From UBA1231 sp045652765 (GTDB lineage: Bacteria > Bacillota_I > Bacilli_A > ML615J-28 > CAG-313): a DNA stretch of 64,000 nt. Positions within the stretch are counted from its first letter, which is position 1. Each line of letters starts with the position of its first letter. The stretch lies in NCBI GenBank assembly GCA_045652765.1, contig JAZOLG010000003.1:1-64000 (forward strand). The letters are read 5' to 3'. Shown one piece after another: positions 46,087 to 54,960 of this stretch. A program made the translations under genes and the position numbers. The notes beneath the pieces are model-generated. The model was not told the origin of the DNA and did no database searches. It saw only the letters and a program-made list of their open reading frames with translations.

Positions 46087-47022
46087 CTAGATAATAGTTT
46101 TTTTAACATAATTTCCTTCAATTCGCGTCAAATTAGAAACTGTGACAAATGATTGAGGGTCTACGATTCTTATTTCTTGTAAATAACTTTGCATTTCATA
46201 TTGTGATGCAAATATTTCTAACACTTTCTTTTCTTTCATTGTATATCCACCGATTACAGAATAGATAGTTATTCCATGATAGAACTTTTCAAGAATAGCT
46301 TCTCTAATTTCTTCAGCATGTTCTGTGATTACATGTATTTTAACATACTTATAAATACGATAGAATTTATCAATTGTTAAAATTGAGACAATTAATCTTA
46401 CTACTGTAAATAAAGCAGTTGGTACACTAATAAGTGCTGAACATCCAATAATACAACAATCAACAATAAATGAATATTTAGTAAATGAAATATTTTTCTT
46501 TACTAACAACGCATTTGCAATTACATCCATTCCTCCACTTGATCCACCAGCGCGAAGGCATAATGAATTTCCAAATCCAGATACAAAACCGCCAATAATT
46601 GCTAAAAGCAATTTAGTACCATTATCCAAAGTCATTCCAGATTGAACAATTTGTTTAAACGGATTAAAACCTTTATCTGAAAGCCATTGTAATAAAGTTA
46701 CAAATACAGTTTGTAATCCAACTGAAATCAATGTAAATACCGCAAATTTTAAACTTACATGCTTAAAACCTATCAAAAATAACGGTATATTTATTAATGC
46801 AATAAAAATACCTAAATATGGTGTAATTCCACCAAAGATGGCATGTGATAAAAGCTGAGAAATACCAGTTACACCACCTGCAAAAAATTCGCCTAAGTTT
46901 AAACACCATACTACGCCAATAGAATAAATCAAAGTTCCAATAACTACATACAAAGACATTACAAGCGTTTTGTGATCAAAAAACTGTTGTTTTCTTTGTT
47001 GATTGCTTGATTCAGTTTCCAT
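46087..47022 (-). CDS. YitT family membrane protein
   Basis: This 311-residue protein has five or so membrane segments in the N-terminal 210 residues (GEFFAGGVTGISQLL, GNSLCLRAGGSSGGMDVIA, both YitT signatures) and a C-terminal cytoplasmic DUF2179 domain (EILEKFYHGITIYSVIGGYT-like). Family members are common in Firmicutes; transport or sensing roles are suggested but no substrate is known. It follows metG by 21 bases and is probably cotranscribed. The rplM promoter lies against its stop codon. Confidence 0.88.
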   Translation of the reverse strand: METESSNQQRKQQFFDHKTLVMSLYVVIGTLIYSIGVVWCLNLGEFFAGGVTGISQLLSHAIFGGITPYLGIFIALINIPLFLIGFKHVSLKFAVFTLISVGLQTVFVTLLQWLSDKGFNPFKQIVQSGMTLDNGTKLLLAIIGGFVSGFGNSLCLRAGGSSGGMDVIANALLVKKNISFTKYSFIVDCCIIGCSALISVPTALFTVVRLIVSILTIDKFYRIYKYVKIHVITEHAEEIREAILEKFYHGITIYSVIGGYTMKEKKVLEIFASQYEMQSYLQEIRIVDPQSFVTVSNLTRIEGNYVKKTII

Positions 47023-47043
47023 TTTATACCTCGAATAATACTA

Positions 47044-48954
47044 TTAATTAATTTTAGAACCAGATGACATATTTGGAGTTTCTAATAATTCAAATTTGCC
47101 ATCTTCTTCTGCACAAAGAAGCATTCCACTTGATAAGTTTCCACGAATCTTTGTTGGAGCTAGGTTTGCTACTACCACTACTTTTTTACCAATAATTGAA
47201 TCTGGTGTATATCTTTCAGCTATTCCAGAAACAATTTGACGAGTTTCAGTACCAATTTTTACATTTAATAATAATAATTTATCAGATTTTTCAACTTTTT
47301 TACAATCGATTATTTCCCCTATTCTTAGGTCGATTTTTGAAAATTCTTCAAAACTAATTGTTTCTTTAAAGTCCATTTTCGGAGTTTCTTCTTTAACTTC
47401 AACTGCTTCTAATTCTGCTTTAATATCAAGACGTTTAAATAATGGTTCTACTTTAGAAGCAAGTGGTTTTGAATAATCATATCCAAATTCTAAAGTTTCA
47501 ATATTTGATAATTCTAAATTACCAAGATATTCTAAAACTTTAGTAGTTGATTCAACAAGCACAGGATTTAGTAAAATAGCAACAATTCTAATTGATTCAA
47601 CTAAATGATACATTACACTCATTAACTCTTTTTGTTTAGATTCATCTTTGGCTAAAACCCATGGTGCTGTTTCATCAATATATTTATTAGCACGTGTAAT
47701 AATTTGCCACGCTTTACCAATAGCATTTTGCAAACGGAAGCCTTTATATTCAATATTAGTTTGTTCAACTGTTTTAGCAATTACTTCTTCTAATTCTGCA
47801 TCAAATGCAGTGTTTTCATATTCTTTAGAAACAGTTCCGCCAAAATATTTATTAACCATTGATATAGTTCTACTAACAAGGTTACCAAAATCATTCGCTA
47901 GTTCTGTATTATATCTTTCAAAGAATCTTTCATATGTAAAGATTCCATCATTACCAAGAGGTAATTCTTTTGCAAGATAATATCTTAAAGAATCAACACC
48001 ATATTTTGTAGTAATATCTTTTGGATAAACAACATTACCACGAGATTTAGACATCTTGCCATCTTTCATTAATACCCAACCATGCACATATAATTTAAAA
48101 TTAATTGGTACACCGGCAGCCATTAAAAAGATTGGCCAATATACAGCATGGAATCTTAAAATGTCTTTACCAATAAGTTGATAAATATTATCATTGTTTA
48201 CCCAATATTTTTGATACATTTCATCATTTTCTGAACCATATTGTAGCGCAGTTAAATAATTAAATAACGCATCAAGCCAAACATAAATTACATGTTTAGG
48301 ATTACTTTTAACTGGTATTCCCCAATTAAATGTTGTACGGCTAATACAAAGATCTTCTAGACCAGATTCAACAAAAGAAACTACTTCATTTCTTCTAGTT
48401 TCCGGCTGAATAAAATCAGGATGTTCATTAATAAAATCCAATAATTGATTTTGATATTTTTTTAATCTAAAGAAGTAACTTTGTTCTGAAACTTTTCTTG
48501 TTGGTTTACCGCAGTCAGGACAAGTTCCACCCTCACCAAGTTGGCTTTTAGTAAAGAAAGCTTCACATGAAACACAGTAATCTCCCGTATATTCGCTTAA
48601 ATAGATATCATCAGTTGCTAAAAACTTTTCAAAAATTTCAGCTACTTGTTCCATGTGATATTTATCACTTGTACGAATAAACCCATCATGTTTAGCTAAT
48701 AAATGTTGCCACAACTCTTTTGTATTATCTGCAATTTTATCTACTAGTTCTTGAGGTGTTATTCCTTGTTTTTCCGCTGCTTCTTGAATTTTTAATCCAT
48801 GTTCATCCATACCAGTTAAGAAATATGTATCATTCCCACATAATCTATGATATCTAGATAATACGTCAGCCGCAATCGTTGTATATGAATTACCAATATG
48901 AACGTTACCACTTGCATAATAAATAGGGGTAGTAATATAACATTTTTTTGACAT
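47044..48954 (-). CDS. metG: methionyl-tRNA synthetase
   Basis: The enzyme has 636 residues from the ATG at 48954 (GGAG upstream), omitting eighteen codons that run into the terminator. It has HIGN (SGNVHIGNSYT), the four-Cys zinc knuckle (CVSC and CPDC near 128-148), DGKMSKSRGN, an anticodon-binding helical domain, and a C-terminal Trbp111-like tRNA-binding domain (KIDLRIGEI, about 535-636). It charges initiator and elongator tRNA-Met. No T-box or SAM leader was seen. Confidence 0.97.
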   Translation of the reverse strand: MSKKCYITTPIYYASGNVHIGNSYTTIAADVLSRYHRLCGNDTYFLTGMDEHGLKIQEAAEKQGITPQELVDKIADNTKELWQHLLAKHDGFIRTSDKYHMEQVAEIFEKFLATDDIYLSEYTGDYCVSCEAFFTKSQLGEGGTCPDCGKPTRKVSEQSYFFRLKKYQNQLLDFINEHPDFIQPETRRNEVVSFVESGLEDLCISRTTFNWGIPVKSNPKHVIYVWLDALFNYLTALQYGSENDEMYQKYWVNNDNIYQLIGKDILRFHAVYWPIFLMAAGVPINFKLYVHGWVLMKDGKMSKSRGNVVYPKDITTKYGVDSLRYYLAKELPLGNDGIFTYERFFERYNTELANDFGNLVSRTISMVNKYFGGTVSKEYENTAFDAELEEVIAKTVEQTNIEYKGFRLQNAIGKAWQIITRANKYIDETAPWVLAKDESKQKELMSVMYHLVESIRIVAILLNPVLVESTTKVLEYLGNLELSNIETLEFGYDYSKPLASKVEPLFKRLDIKAELEAVEVKEETPKMDFKETISFEEFSKIDLRIGEIIDCKKVEKSDKLLLLNVKIGTETRQIVSGIAERYTPDSIIGKKVVVVANLAPTKIRGNLSSGMLLCAEEDGKFELLETPNMSSGSKIN

Positions 48955-48976
48955 TTTAATATCTCCTCTATTCAAA

Positions 48977-49005
48977 AATGACATTAAATTTATTTTAATG
49001 TCATT
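48977..49005 (-). terminator. terminator overlapping the mtnN stop codon
   Basis: Stem AATGACATTAA/TTAATGTCATT followed by TTTTT on the minus strand; the upstream arm contains the mtnN TGA stop. Confidence 0.75.
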
Positions 49006-49675
49006 CAAGAAAATTTTTCATTATTATAGTATAAGCATTATAAGATGCGTTTTTAGCAAATTCCATATAAGAATCAATTTGTGATTCACAACCAATAATA
49101 TCAGAAATCGCTCTTACAACGCACCATTTAACATTATATTTATCACAGATACTTGCAATTGAATATGATTCCATGTCCACTCCCATTACAAGTTCTTCTT
49201 CAAAATACTTTTTAAAAATTTCATCAAGATAATGGCGATTACCTTGAAATTGATCAGCACTCATCATAGTACCATAGTAAATATTTAAATCTAATTTTTT
49301 AGTAATTTTAATTTGATTTTCAATAAATCTCTTTTCACCAGTAATAGCGCCAAACTTTGTACCATCTAATTCCATATCAATATCGTAACAACCAACTTTG
49401 TTACAAACAACAATATCAAGCGGTTTTAAAGTTTTGTTGTATCCCCCAGCAATTCCACTATTAATTACTAAACTAGGATTAAAATGTTCAATCATTAATA
49501 ATGTAACAATACCGGCAGAAACTTTACCAATTCCCGATTTAACTAGTACAACATCATGCCCATTAATATCACCTGTAAAGAATTTAAATCCCATTTTATC
49601 AATAATATTTTGATTTTTTAAAGCTTCCTTAAAAGATTCCAATTCTTTATCCATGGCACAAATTATACCGATCAT
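49001..49675 (-). CDS. mtnN: 5'-methylthioadenosine/S-adenosylhomocysteine nucleosidase
   Basis: This 224-residue enzyme has the nucleoside phosphorylase fold signatures: GIICAMDKELESF, SGIGKVSAGIVT, NSGIAGGYN, and VDMESYSIA with the active-site Glu, then the catalytic Asp in RAISDI. It splits MTA and SAH to adenine plus the thio-sugar. MTA comes from spermidine synthesis, which fits the speD/speB genes at 62500-64000. It overlaps the greA stop by one base. In B. subtilis the homologous yrrU also lies near greA and the yrrMNO genes. Confidence 0.94.
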   Translation of the reverse strand: MIGIICAMDKELESFKEALKNQNIIDKMGFKFFTGDINGHDVVLVKSGIGKVSAGIVTLLMIEHFNPSLVINSGIAGGYNKTLKPLDIVVCNKVGCYDIDMELDGTKFGAITGEKRFIENQIKITKKLDLNIYYGTMMSADQFQGNRHYLDEIFKKYFEEELVMGVDMESYSIASICDKYNVKWCVVRAISDIIGCESQIDSYMEFAKNASYNAYTIIMKNFLE

Positions 49676-50175
49676 TATCTTTTAATTTCCTTATTACTAA
49701 TTTTTAAAATTTTAACGTAAAATTCTCCACCATTTTCAGGTTTAACATATACTGTTTCCCCTTCTTTTTTATTAACAATCGCATGTCCTAATGGAGATTC
49801 ATCTGAAATTAATTGTTTTAATGGGTCAGCTTCTAATGTACCAACAATTTTATAAATTTGAATAGTATCATCTTCATCATCATCTTCATCATCTAATCCA
49901 ATAAATTCAATTTTAACCCATTTACCTAAGTTATTAGCTTCTTCACCAATTAATTCATAATTTTTAAGAATTGCTTCAATTTGTGAAATACGTGCCGCAA
50001 TCTTTGATTGTTCATCACGAGCTGCATCATAGTCAGCATTTTCTGATAAGTCACCTTGCGCACGAGCTTCTTGTAATGCACGAATATTTTCAACACGTGC
50101 AACTTGTGTTAACTGTTTTAATTCATCTTGAAGATTTTTTAAACCTTCTTGTGTTAATGTATATTTTTGATTCAT
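49675..50175 (-). CDS. greA: transcription elongation factor GreA
   Basis: This 166-residue protein has the N-terminal coiled coil (residues about 10-75, with the tip acidic residues in GDLSENADYDAARDEQ, 41-56) and the C-terminal FKBP-like domain (SPLGHAIVNKKEGETV). It inserts its coiled coil in the secondary channel of RNA polymerase to stimulate cleavage of backtracked RNA. A run of nine acidic residues (DDEDDDEDD, 95-103) interrupts the link to the C-domain and is not usual in GreA. AAAGGTGG precedes the ATG. Confidence 0.96.
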   Translation of the reverse strand: MNQKYTLTQEGLKNLQDELKQLTQVARVENIRALQEARAQGDLSENADYDAARDEQSKIAARISQIEAILKNYELIGEEANNLGKWVKIEFIGLDDEDDDEDDTIQIYKIVGTLEADPLKQLISDESPLGHAIVNKKEGETVYVKPENGGEFYVKILKISNKEIKR

Positions 50176-50200
50176 TGTTTATACCACCTTTATTCATAGT

Positions 50201-50229
50201 ATTTTATCAAATTTTAATAAAATTTGCAA
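50201..50229 (-). promoter_or_regulatory. promoter of greA-mtnN
   Basis: TTGCAA (50224-50229), 17 bases and TAAAAT (50201-50206) on the minus strand, in the gap between trhP2 and greA. Confidence 0.72.
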
Positions 50230-50242
50230 GTATTTAATCTAG

Positions 50243-51442
50243 TTATTGAACTTTTCTAATCAAATCATATTTACAAACTTTAAATGGAACGTTCAGCCAA
50301 AATTTTTGAAGTGGATGACGCGCAATATCCATCTGTTCGCCAGTCTCAAAATCAATCATTTGTTCAATCACATATTCGGTATTATTTAGTTTAGGACCAA
50401 AAAATTCAATTTTATCACCAACAACTAAATAATTGCGTTGTTCTATTAAAGCTTGTTTTGTAGTTTCATTATATTCAATAATCATACCAACATATTCTTT
50501 AGTAGGAATTTCATCTCGGTTATCATAAAGTTGTCCAGATACATCCGGAATTCCATTATAAAAGCCAACATTAGTTTCTCTATTTTCGGCTTTTCCAATT
50601 TCTGTAATAATAAAGCTAACAAATTCATTAGTTAGATTACCATTTGTTCTTTCATATTCATCAATTAACATACGATAAGCACGAACAACACATGCTAAAT
50701 AATATACTGATTTCATTCTTCCTTCAATTTTTAATGATGTAATTCCCATCTCAATCAATTTAGGAATGTATTGTACTGCCATCATATCTTTTGAACCAAA
50801 ATTAAAGTTCAACGGAAGTTTATCATTGTTTTTAACTAAAGTATAGTTCCAACGACAACTGTGAGCGCAACCACCACGATTTGCGTCACGATTTGTCATA
50901 TGATTACTTAAAACACAGTGCCCTGAGTAGCTTGCGCACATCCCACCATGAATAAATACTTCAAGTTCACATTTAGTGTTTTCTTTAATGTATTCCATTT
51001 CGTCAAGTGTGACTTCACGTGCTAACACTACTCTTGATACACCCAGTTTTTCAAAATATTCAATACTTGGAACATTAGTAGTAGATTTTTGAGTTGATAA
51101 ATGAACTTCCAATTTAGGCGCAACTTCTCTTGCTGTCTTTATTATATAAAGACTAGAAACAATTATTGCATCGACATTAGCACTTTCTAATGATTTTAAA
51201 TAATCAACAAGCCCTGTAAAGTCAGAATCATGGGGAATAATGTTCATTGTTACATAAACCTTTTTATTCATTTCATGAGCAAACTTGACTAATTCTTCAA
51301 TTTCATTAACGGAAAAATTCGAAGCTCTAGCCCTTAGGCTAAACGCTTTACCACCTACATAAACAGCATCCGCACCATACATTAAAGCAATTCTTGCTTT
51401 TTCTAAATTTCCAGCAGGAGCCAACAATTCAACTTTATTCAT
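50243..51442 (-). CDS. trhP2: U32 family tRNA hydroxylation protein, TrhP2-like
   Basis: The protein has 399 residues from the ATG after AAGGAGG; eleven upstream codons are not needed. It opens with the U32 sequence VELLAPAGNLEKARIALMYGADAVYVGG and has the signature EVFIHGGMCASYSGHCVLSN with the cluster-binding Cys residues. It matches YrrO of B. subtilis (TrhP2), which with TrhP1 makes 5-hydroxyuridine at position 34 of tRNAs using prephenate. It overlaps trhP1 by eight bases. The C-terminal barrel domain is shorter than in YrrO. Confidence 0.87.
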   Translation of the reverse strand: MNKVELLAPAGNLEKARIALMYGADAVYVGGKAFSLRARASNFSVNEIEELVKFAHEMNKKVYVTMNIIPHDSDFTGLVDYLKSLESANVDAIIVSSLYIIKTAREVAPKLEVHLSTQKSTTNVPSIEYFEKLGVSRVVLAREVTLDEMEYIKENTKCELEVFIHGGMCASYSGHCVLSNHMTNRDANRGGCAHSCRWNYTLVKNNDKLPLNFNFGSKDMMAVQYIPKLIEMGITSLKIEGRMKSVYYLACVVRAYRMLIDEYERTNGNLTNEFVSFIITEIGKAENRETNVGFYNGIPDVSGQLYDNRDEIPTKEYVGMIIEYNETTKQALIEQRNYLVVGDKIEFFGPKLNNTEYVIEQMIDFETGEQMDIARHPLQKFWLNVPFKVCKYDLIRKVQ

Positions 51443-52262
51443 TGTTTCCTCCTTTTCTAAGGATACTTTCCTCATAAAGTAATCCTTTATTTAAATTAAT
51501 ATCAAGTTTTACTAGTTCTTTTTCGATATCTGTATTATCAATCATCATTTTTTTATAAAGCTCTACAACTTTATTTACAATATCAGATTCTAAATCAAAA
51601 CTCTTTATTAATAAATTATTTGTCTTATTACCTATTTCATTACCCAAATAATAGTATCCATTTAAATAAATCTTAGTACCATTATTTTCAACAATTGGAT
51701 ACAAATCACTTCTAAATTCTTCAATTACATGATATTTAGCATTAGCATCATACTCTTTAGAACGATATTTAAAGTAATTACTTATTAGTGGTCTTCTAGA
51801 ATGAAAGATTTCCCAAGGACCAAAAGCCAACAAAAACATTTGTTCATTAAATTTAATGTTTTGCAATTCTTTAAGTGATAGTTCTGGTGATACCAAAACA
51901 TATTGATTTTCTTCACAAACAATATCTATATCAAATTGATTTGTCAAATAAGTAGGTGAAAAATAAATTCGTTTATTTTTTTCAATTAAATTTATAAGTC
52001 CTAAATCTACATAGAAGAATCCATCAACTTGTTGTAATTCATCAATTAACTTTTTAACTTTTGGTAAGTCTTGATCATGAAATACATTAGTTAAATCAAT
52101 AAATACTTTCTTTTTAATTTCTTTAACTTTTAAAACAATCTCTTTTATTTCTTCCAAACTAAAATGATGATAACATTCGCTACTAAATTTTTCAACACCA
52201 ACTAAGTAGGCATCAGCATCAGATTCTAAAACTTTTAAATCATTTAATTCTACAATTAACAT
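51435..52262 (-). CDS. trhP1: U32-like protein, TrhP1-like
   Basis: This 275-residue protein has a U32-type TIM barrel (ADAYLVGVEKFSSECYHHFSLEEI; KKVFIDLTNVFHD) but no Cys cluster and only weak catalytic signatures. Its place between the O-methyltransferase and the larger U32 gene matches yrrN (TrhP1) in B. subtilis, the partner of TrhP2 in tRNA uridine hydroxylation. It is slightly shorter than YrrN (about 309). It overlaps trmR by seven bases and trhP2 by eight, so the three genes are translated together. Confidence 0.83.
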   Translation of the reverse strand: MLIVELNDLKVLESDADAYLVGVEKFSSECYHHFSLEEIKEIVLKVKEIKKKVFIDLTNVFHDQDLPKVKKLIDELQQVDGFFYVDLGLINLIEKNKRIYFSPTYLTNQFDIDIVCEENQYVLVSPELSLKELQNIKFNEQMFLLAFGPWEIFHSRRPLISNYFKYRSKEYDANAKYHVIEEFRSDLYPIVENNGTKIYLNGYYYLGNEIGNKTNNLLIKSFDLESDIVNKVVELYKKMMIDNTDIEKELVKLDINLNKGLLYEESILRKGGNNE

Positions 52263-52846
52263 TTTCTTGTAACAATGGCTAAGCCATCTCCTCCGTCATA
52301 AAATGTCACGTTATAATCATTGTTGTTTTTAAGCCAATTAGTGAATCTTTCAATTTTAGTAACTAATTGACGAACATTTCTACTAATACCTTCATCAGTT
52401 TTCTTGATACCATGAAATGACATATTATCTATTACAATAACACCACTGGCTTTTACAAACGGTAAAAAACGTTCAAAAAACTTCTGAGATTGAGCTTTTG
52501 CGGCATCAATAAATAATAAATCATATTCATTATCAAGATTTGAAATATCACATTCTAATGCATCACCAAAATGGGTTATAATCACATCTTCTTTTTTGCA
52601 TAATTTAATATTATTTACAGCTTTTTGATACATCAGTTCATTTCTTTCAAATGTATCAATTCTTTCCATACCTTCTATCATACTAAAACACAGTGATGAA
52701 TAACCAACTGCAGTTCCAATCTCAATAATCTTATGTACATCATACTCCTTAATGATCGCCACAAGTTTATTAAGACCATCATCTTGGATGATAGGTACAT
52801 TATTCAAAGTAGCTTCTAATTTAATTTGTTCTAAAAGTTTATTCAT
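52256..52846 (-). CDS. trmR: tRNA 5-hydroxyuridine O-methyltransferase, TrmR-like
   Basis: The protein has 196 residues from the ATG at 52846 (AAAGGTG upstream; a GTG three codons earlier lies in that site). It is a class I SAM O-methyltransferase with motif I (IIEIGTAVGYSSLCFSM), the DLLFIDAAKAQS metal-site motif and VIVIDN, the pattern of YrrM/TrmR and COMT-like enzymes. In B. subtilis TrmR methylates 5-hydroxyuridine at the wobble position to 5-methoxyuridine. It is the first gene of the trmR-trhP1-trhP2 unit with its own promoter. Confidence 0.88.
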   Translation of the reverse strand: MNKLLEQIKLEATLNNVPIIQDDGLNKLVAIIKEYDVHKIIEIGTAVGYSSLCFSMIEGMERIDTFERNELMYQKAVNNIKLCKKEDVIITHFGDALECDISNLDNEYDLLFIDAAKAQSQKFFERFLPFVKASGVIVIDNMSFHGIKKTDEGISRNVRQLVTKIERFTNWLKNNNDYNVTFYDGGDGLAIVTRKC

Positions 52847-52863
52847 AAAATTCACCTTTATAT

Positions 52864-52892
52864 ATTATACACTATTTAGAACTTTTTGTAAA
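52864..52892 (-). promoter_or_regulatory. promoter of trmR-trhP1-trhP2
   Basis: TTTACA (52887-52892), 17 bases and TATAAT (52864-52869) on the minus strand, right after the HTH/TPR gene. Confidence 0.85.
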
Positions 52893-52898
52893 ACAAAA

Positions 52899-54128
52899 TC
52901 ATTTATTGAGTACACTTCTAGCTATTTCCTTATATTTTCCAAGTTCAAATGCAACGTTATAATATTCATTATATTCTAATTCTTTTAAAAAATAATGTTG
53001 AAAGATTTTTTGATTTTCTAATACCCGATTTTTTAGAAAACTATATAAGTATCCATAACTATATTGTTCAAACTTTAATCGAACATACTCAATATAATCA
53101 TTAAATGGACTTTTTGTATCATCAATATAGTTTTCTAAGAGTTTTAAATATAATACTTGATAATTCATGTTATTTAGTTTATCTACTAAAAATCCCATAA
53201 CAGCTAAAACTTCATCCGTTTTATCTAGTTTATCCATTATTAAGTATGCTTGTTCGTATCTATTTTTATTTATTAAATATATAGCGTAATAAATATAATA
53301 AGTTGTTAAATCTTTATCTACTAAAGTTTCTTTAACAAGATTAAAATCATTTTCAATATCAGTTTGATTAATAAGATTTTCGCCTGATAAAAGCACTAGT
53401 CTTTGTAATTGATGGCGATAACTTTTAAATTTAAAAAGTCCAATATACTTATTATTATTAAATTTATTGAAATACTCTGTAAACTTAACTTTTTGATTAG
53501 TTGTAAAATAATAATCCAATGCAATATCTAAAATTACATAATATAATAGTTCTGAATCATTTAATGTATCAAGTAGTATTTCTATTTCTTCTTGTATTGC
53601 ACTATTTTGATGTGTTTTAAAGTAATATAATACCTTTAAAAAACTTAAATACATCAATTCTTCTGTAGATAATGTATTTTTAATAACTGCGAGTTTTTCG
53701 ATGCTTGAATATGCTTCTTGAATAGATCCATTTAATAAATTGTAAAGTATTAATATTATTTCAATTTCTGTGTCACTATAAGAATTAGTTTGAATGACAT
53801 CAATATTTCTTTTCTCAATTAAATCAACATTATTAGAAAGATATGCTTTTAAGAGTTCTTCATAAATTGGTGTTTTTCTTTCCTCAATCACTGTGTTGTA
53901 CTCTAAATCTAGTTTTTCAAATAGCATTTGGAAGTAGCTTTCGTCTACATCAACTAAACAATTTTCTATTTTACTCAAATAGCTAGTGCTACATACTCCT
54001 TCGCTAACTTCTTCTAGGGTTTTACCTAATTCTAGTCTTCTTCTTTTTAAAAATCTTGATAATTTTGCTTTATCATTTTTTGTGTTACTTTGGTATTTTT
54101 CTTGTAATGTTTTTGTTAAATTTTTCAT
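52899..54128 (-). CDS. HTH regulator with TPR-like helical domain (RRNPP type)
   Basis: This 409-residue protein has an N-terminal XRE-type HTH (LSRFLKRRRLELGKTLEEVSEG) and about 320 residues of helical repeats like the TPR domains of PlcR/Rgg-type peptide-sensing regulators. The ligand is unknown and no adjacent small peptide gene was recognised. The ribosome site is weak. It is followed without terminator by the trmR promoter, and is preceded by a terminator after the YgjP gene. Target genes are not evident. Confidence 0.82.
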   Translation of the reverse strand: MKNLTKTLQEKYQSNTKNDKAKLSRFLKRRRLELGKTLEEVSEGVCSTSYLSKIENCLVDVDESYFQMLFEKLDLEYNTVIEERKTPIYEELLKAYLSNNVDLIEKRNIDVIQTNSYSDTEIEIILILYNLLNGSIQEAYSSIEKLAVIKNTLSTEELMYLSFLKVLYYFKTHQNSAIQEEIEILLDTLNDSELLYYVILDIALDYYFTTNQKVKFTEYFNKFNNNKYIGLFKFKSYRHQLQRLVLLSGENLINQTDIENDFNLVKETLVDKDLTTYYIYYAIYLINKNRYEQAYLIMDKLDKTDEVLAVMGFLVDKLNNMNYQVLYLKLLENYIDDTKSPFNDYIEYVRLKFEQYSYGYLYSFLKNRVLENQKIFQHYFLKELEYNEYYNVAFELGKYKEIARSVLNK

Positions 54129-54212
54129 ATATTTTCTCTTATTCCCCTCTTATTAATCTTATCATTTTTTACATTAAAAGTAAAGTTCGAAAATTGTCAA
54201 ATTTTGTAAATA

Positions 54213-54249
54213 AAAAAACCCATTATTTTATGAAAATAACGGGTTTTTT
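54213..54249 (-). terminator. terminator after ygjP-like gene
   Basis: Inverted repeat AACCC-A-TTATTTT / AAAATAA-C-GGGTT with one mismatch, followed by seven T on the minus strand. Confidence 0.8.
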
Positions 54250-54264
54250 CGAAATTCTTTTTAT

Positions 54265-54960
54265 TTATTCATAATTAGTACGATATTGTTCTAATTCTTT
54301 GTAATATTTGCGTTCATTGGGAACAAATTTTTTCAATAAATCATGAAATTCTCTTTGATGATTTTCATAAACAAAATGACATAATTCATGAAAAATTACA
54401 TATTCTATTAAATATACTGGAACATGTATCAACGAGATATTCAAAACAATTCGAAATTCTTTTGGATAACAACATCCCCAACGTCTTTTATATTGCTTAA
54501 TCTCTAACTTTGGGAATTTTTTCAAATAATTGTTCATTTCCAAAAAACATTTGTCTAAAATCATTGAAAAAACAATTTCAGCTTGTTCTTTTTTGAACTT
54601 ATGTACTTTTCTTTGGATATATTCATATGATGAATTTTTAGTATAAATAACAAGTTCTCCATTATCAATGAATACATCTTCTTTGGAACATTCTGCTACT
54701 CTTAAACGAAATTCTTTTCCTAAATACAAATATCTTTCGTTTGATTTATATTTTCTAGTTGGCGTAAAGTTTTTAATAAAGTTTGTTTCAATCCAACTAA
54801 TATTTTTTTCAATATAATCTAAAACTTTCTTTTCGCTAATACTTTGATGATAGCGAACCTTTACTAATGCGTCTTTTGTGACCGAAATACTAATTCTTGG
54901 TGACTTGGAATATTTAACATCATATTTAATGCCACGGTCATCAAGCACTTTAATTATCAT
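54265..54960 (-). CDS. YgjP-like metalloprotein (M48-type)
   Basis: This 231-residue protein has the YgjP-family blocks: RRWGCC (161-164; usually RWGSC), LNISLIHVPVYLIEYVIFHE and HELCHFVYENHQREFH (191-206), with the zinc motif HELCH and a later His. It is usually annotated as a metal-dependent hydrolase or peptidase of unknown substrate. It overlaps the kinase-like gene by four bases (ATGA), so the two are made together. The N-terminal half has an unassigned domain of about 80 residues. Confidence 0.83.
   Translation of the reverse strand: MIIKVLDDRGIKYDVKYSKSPRISISVTKDALVKVRYHQSISEKKVLDYIEKNISWIETNFIKNFTPTRKYKSNERYLYLGKEFRLRVAECSKEDVFIDNGELVIYTKNSSYEYIQRKVHKFKKEQAEIVFSMILDKCFLEMNNYLKKFPKLEIKQYKRRWGCCYPKEFRIVLNISLIHVPVYLIEYVIFHELCHFVYENHQREFHDLLKKFVPNERKYYKELEQYRTNYE

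Noticed and set aside
7200..49000. Riboswitches or T-boxes before metG, cysS, the importer and nagA
   Set aside because: Leaders are short and lack the conserved T-box, TPP, SAM or glmS cores.
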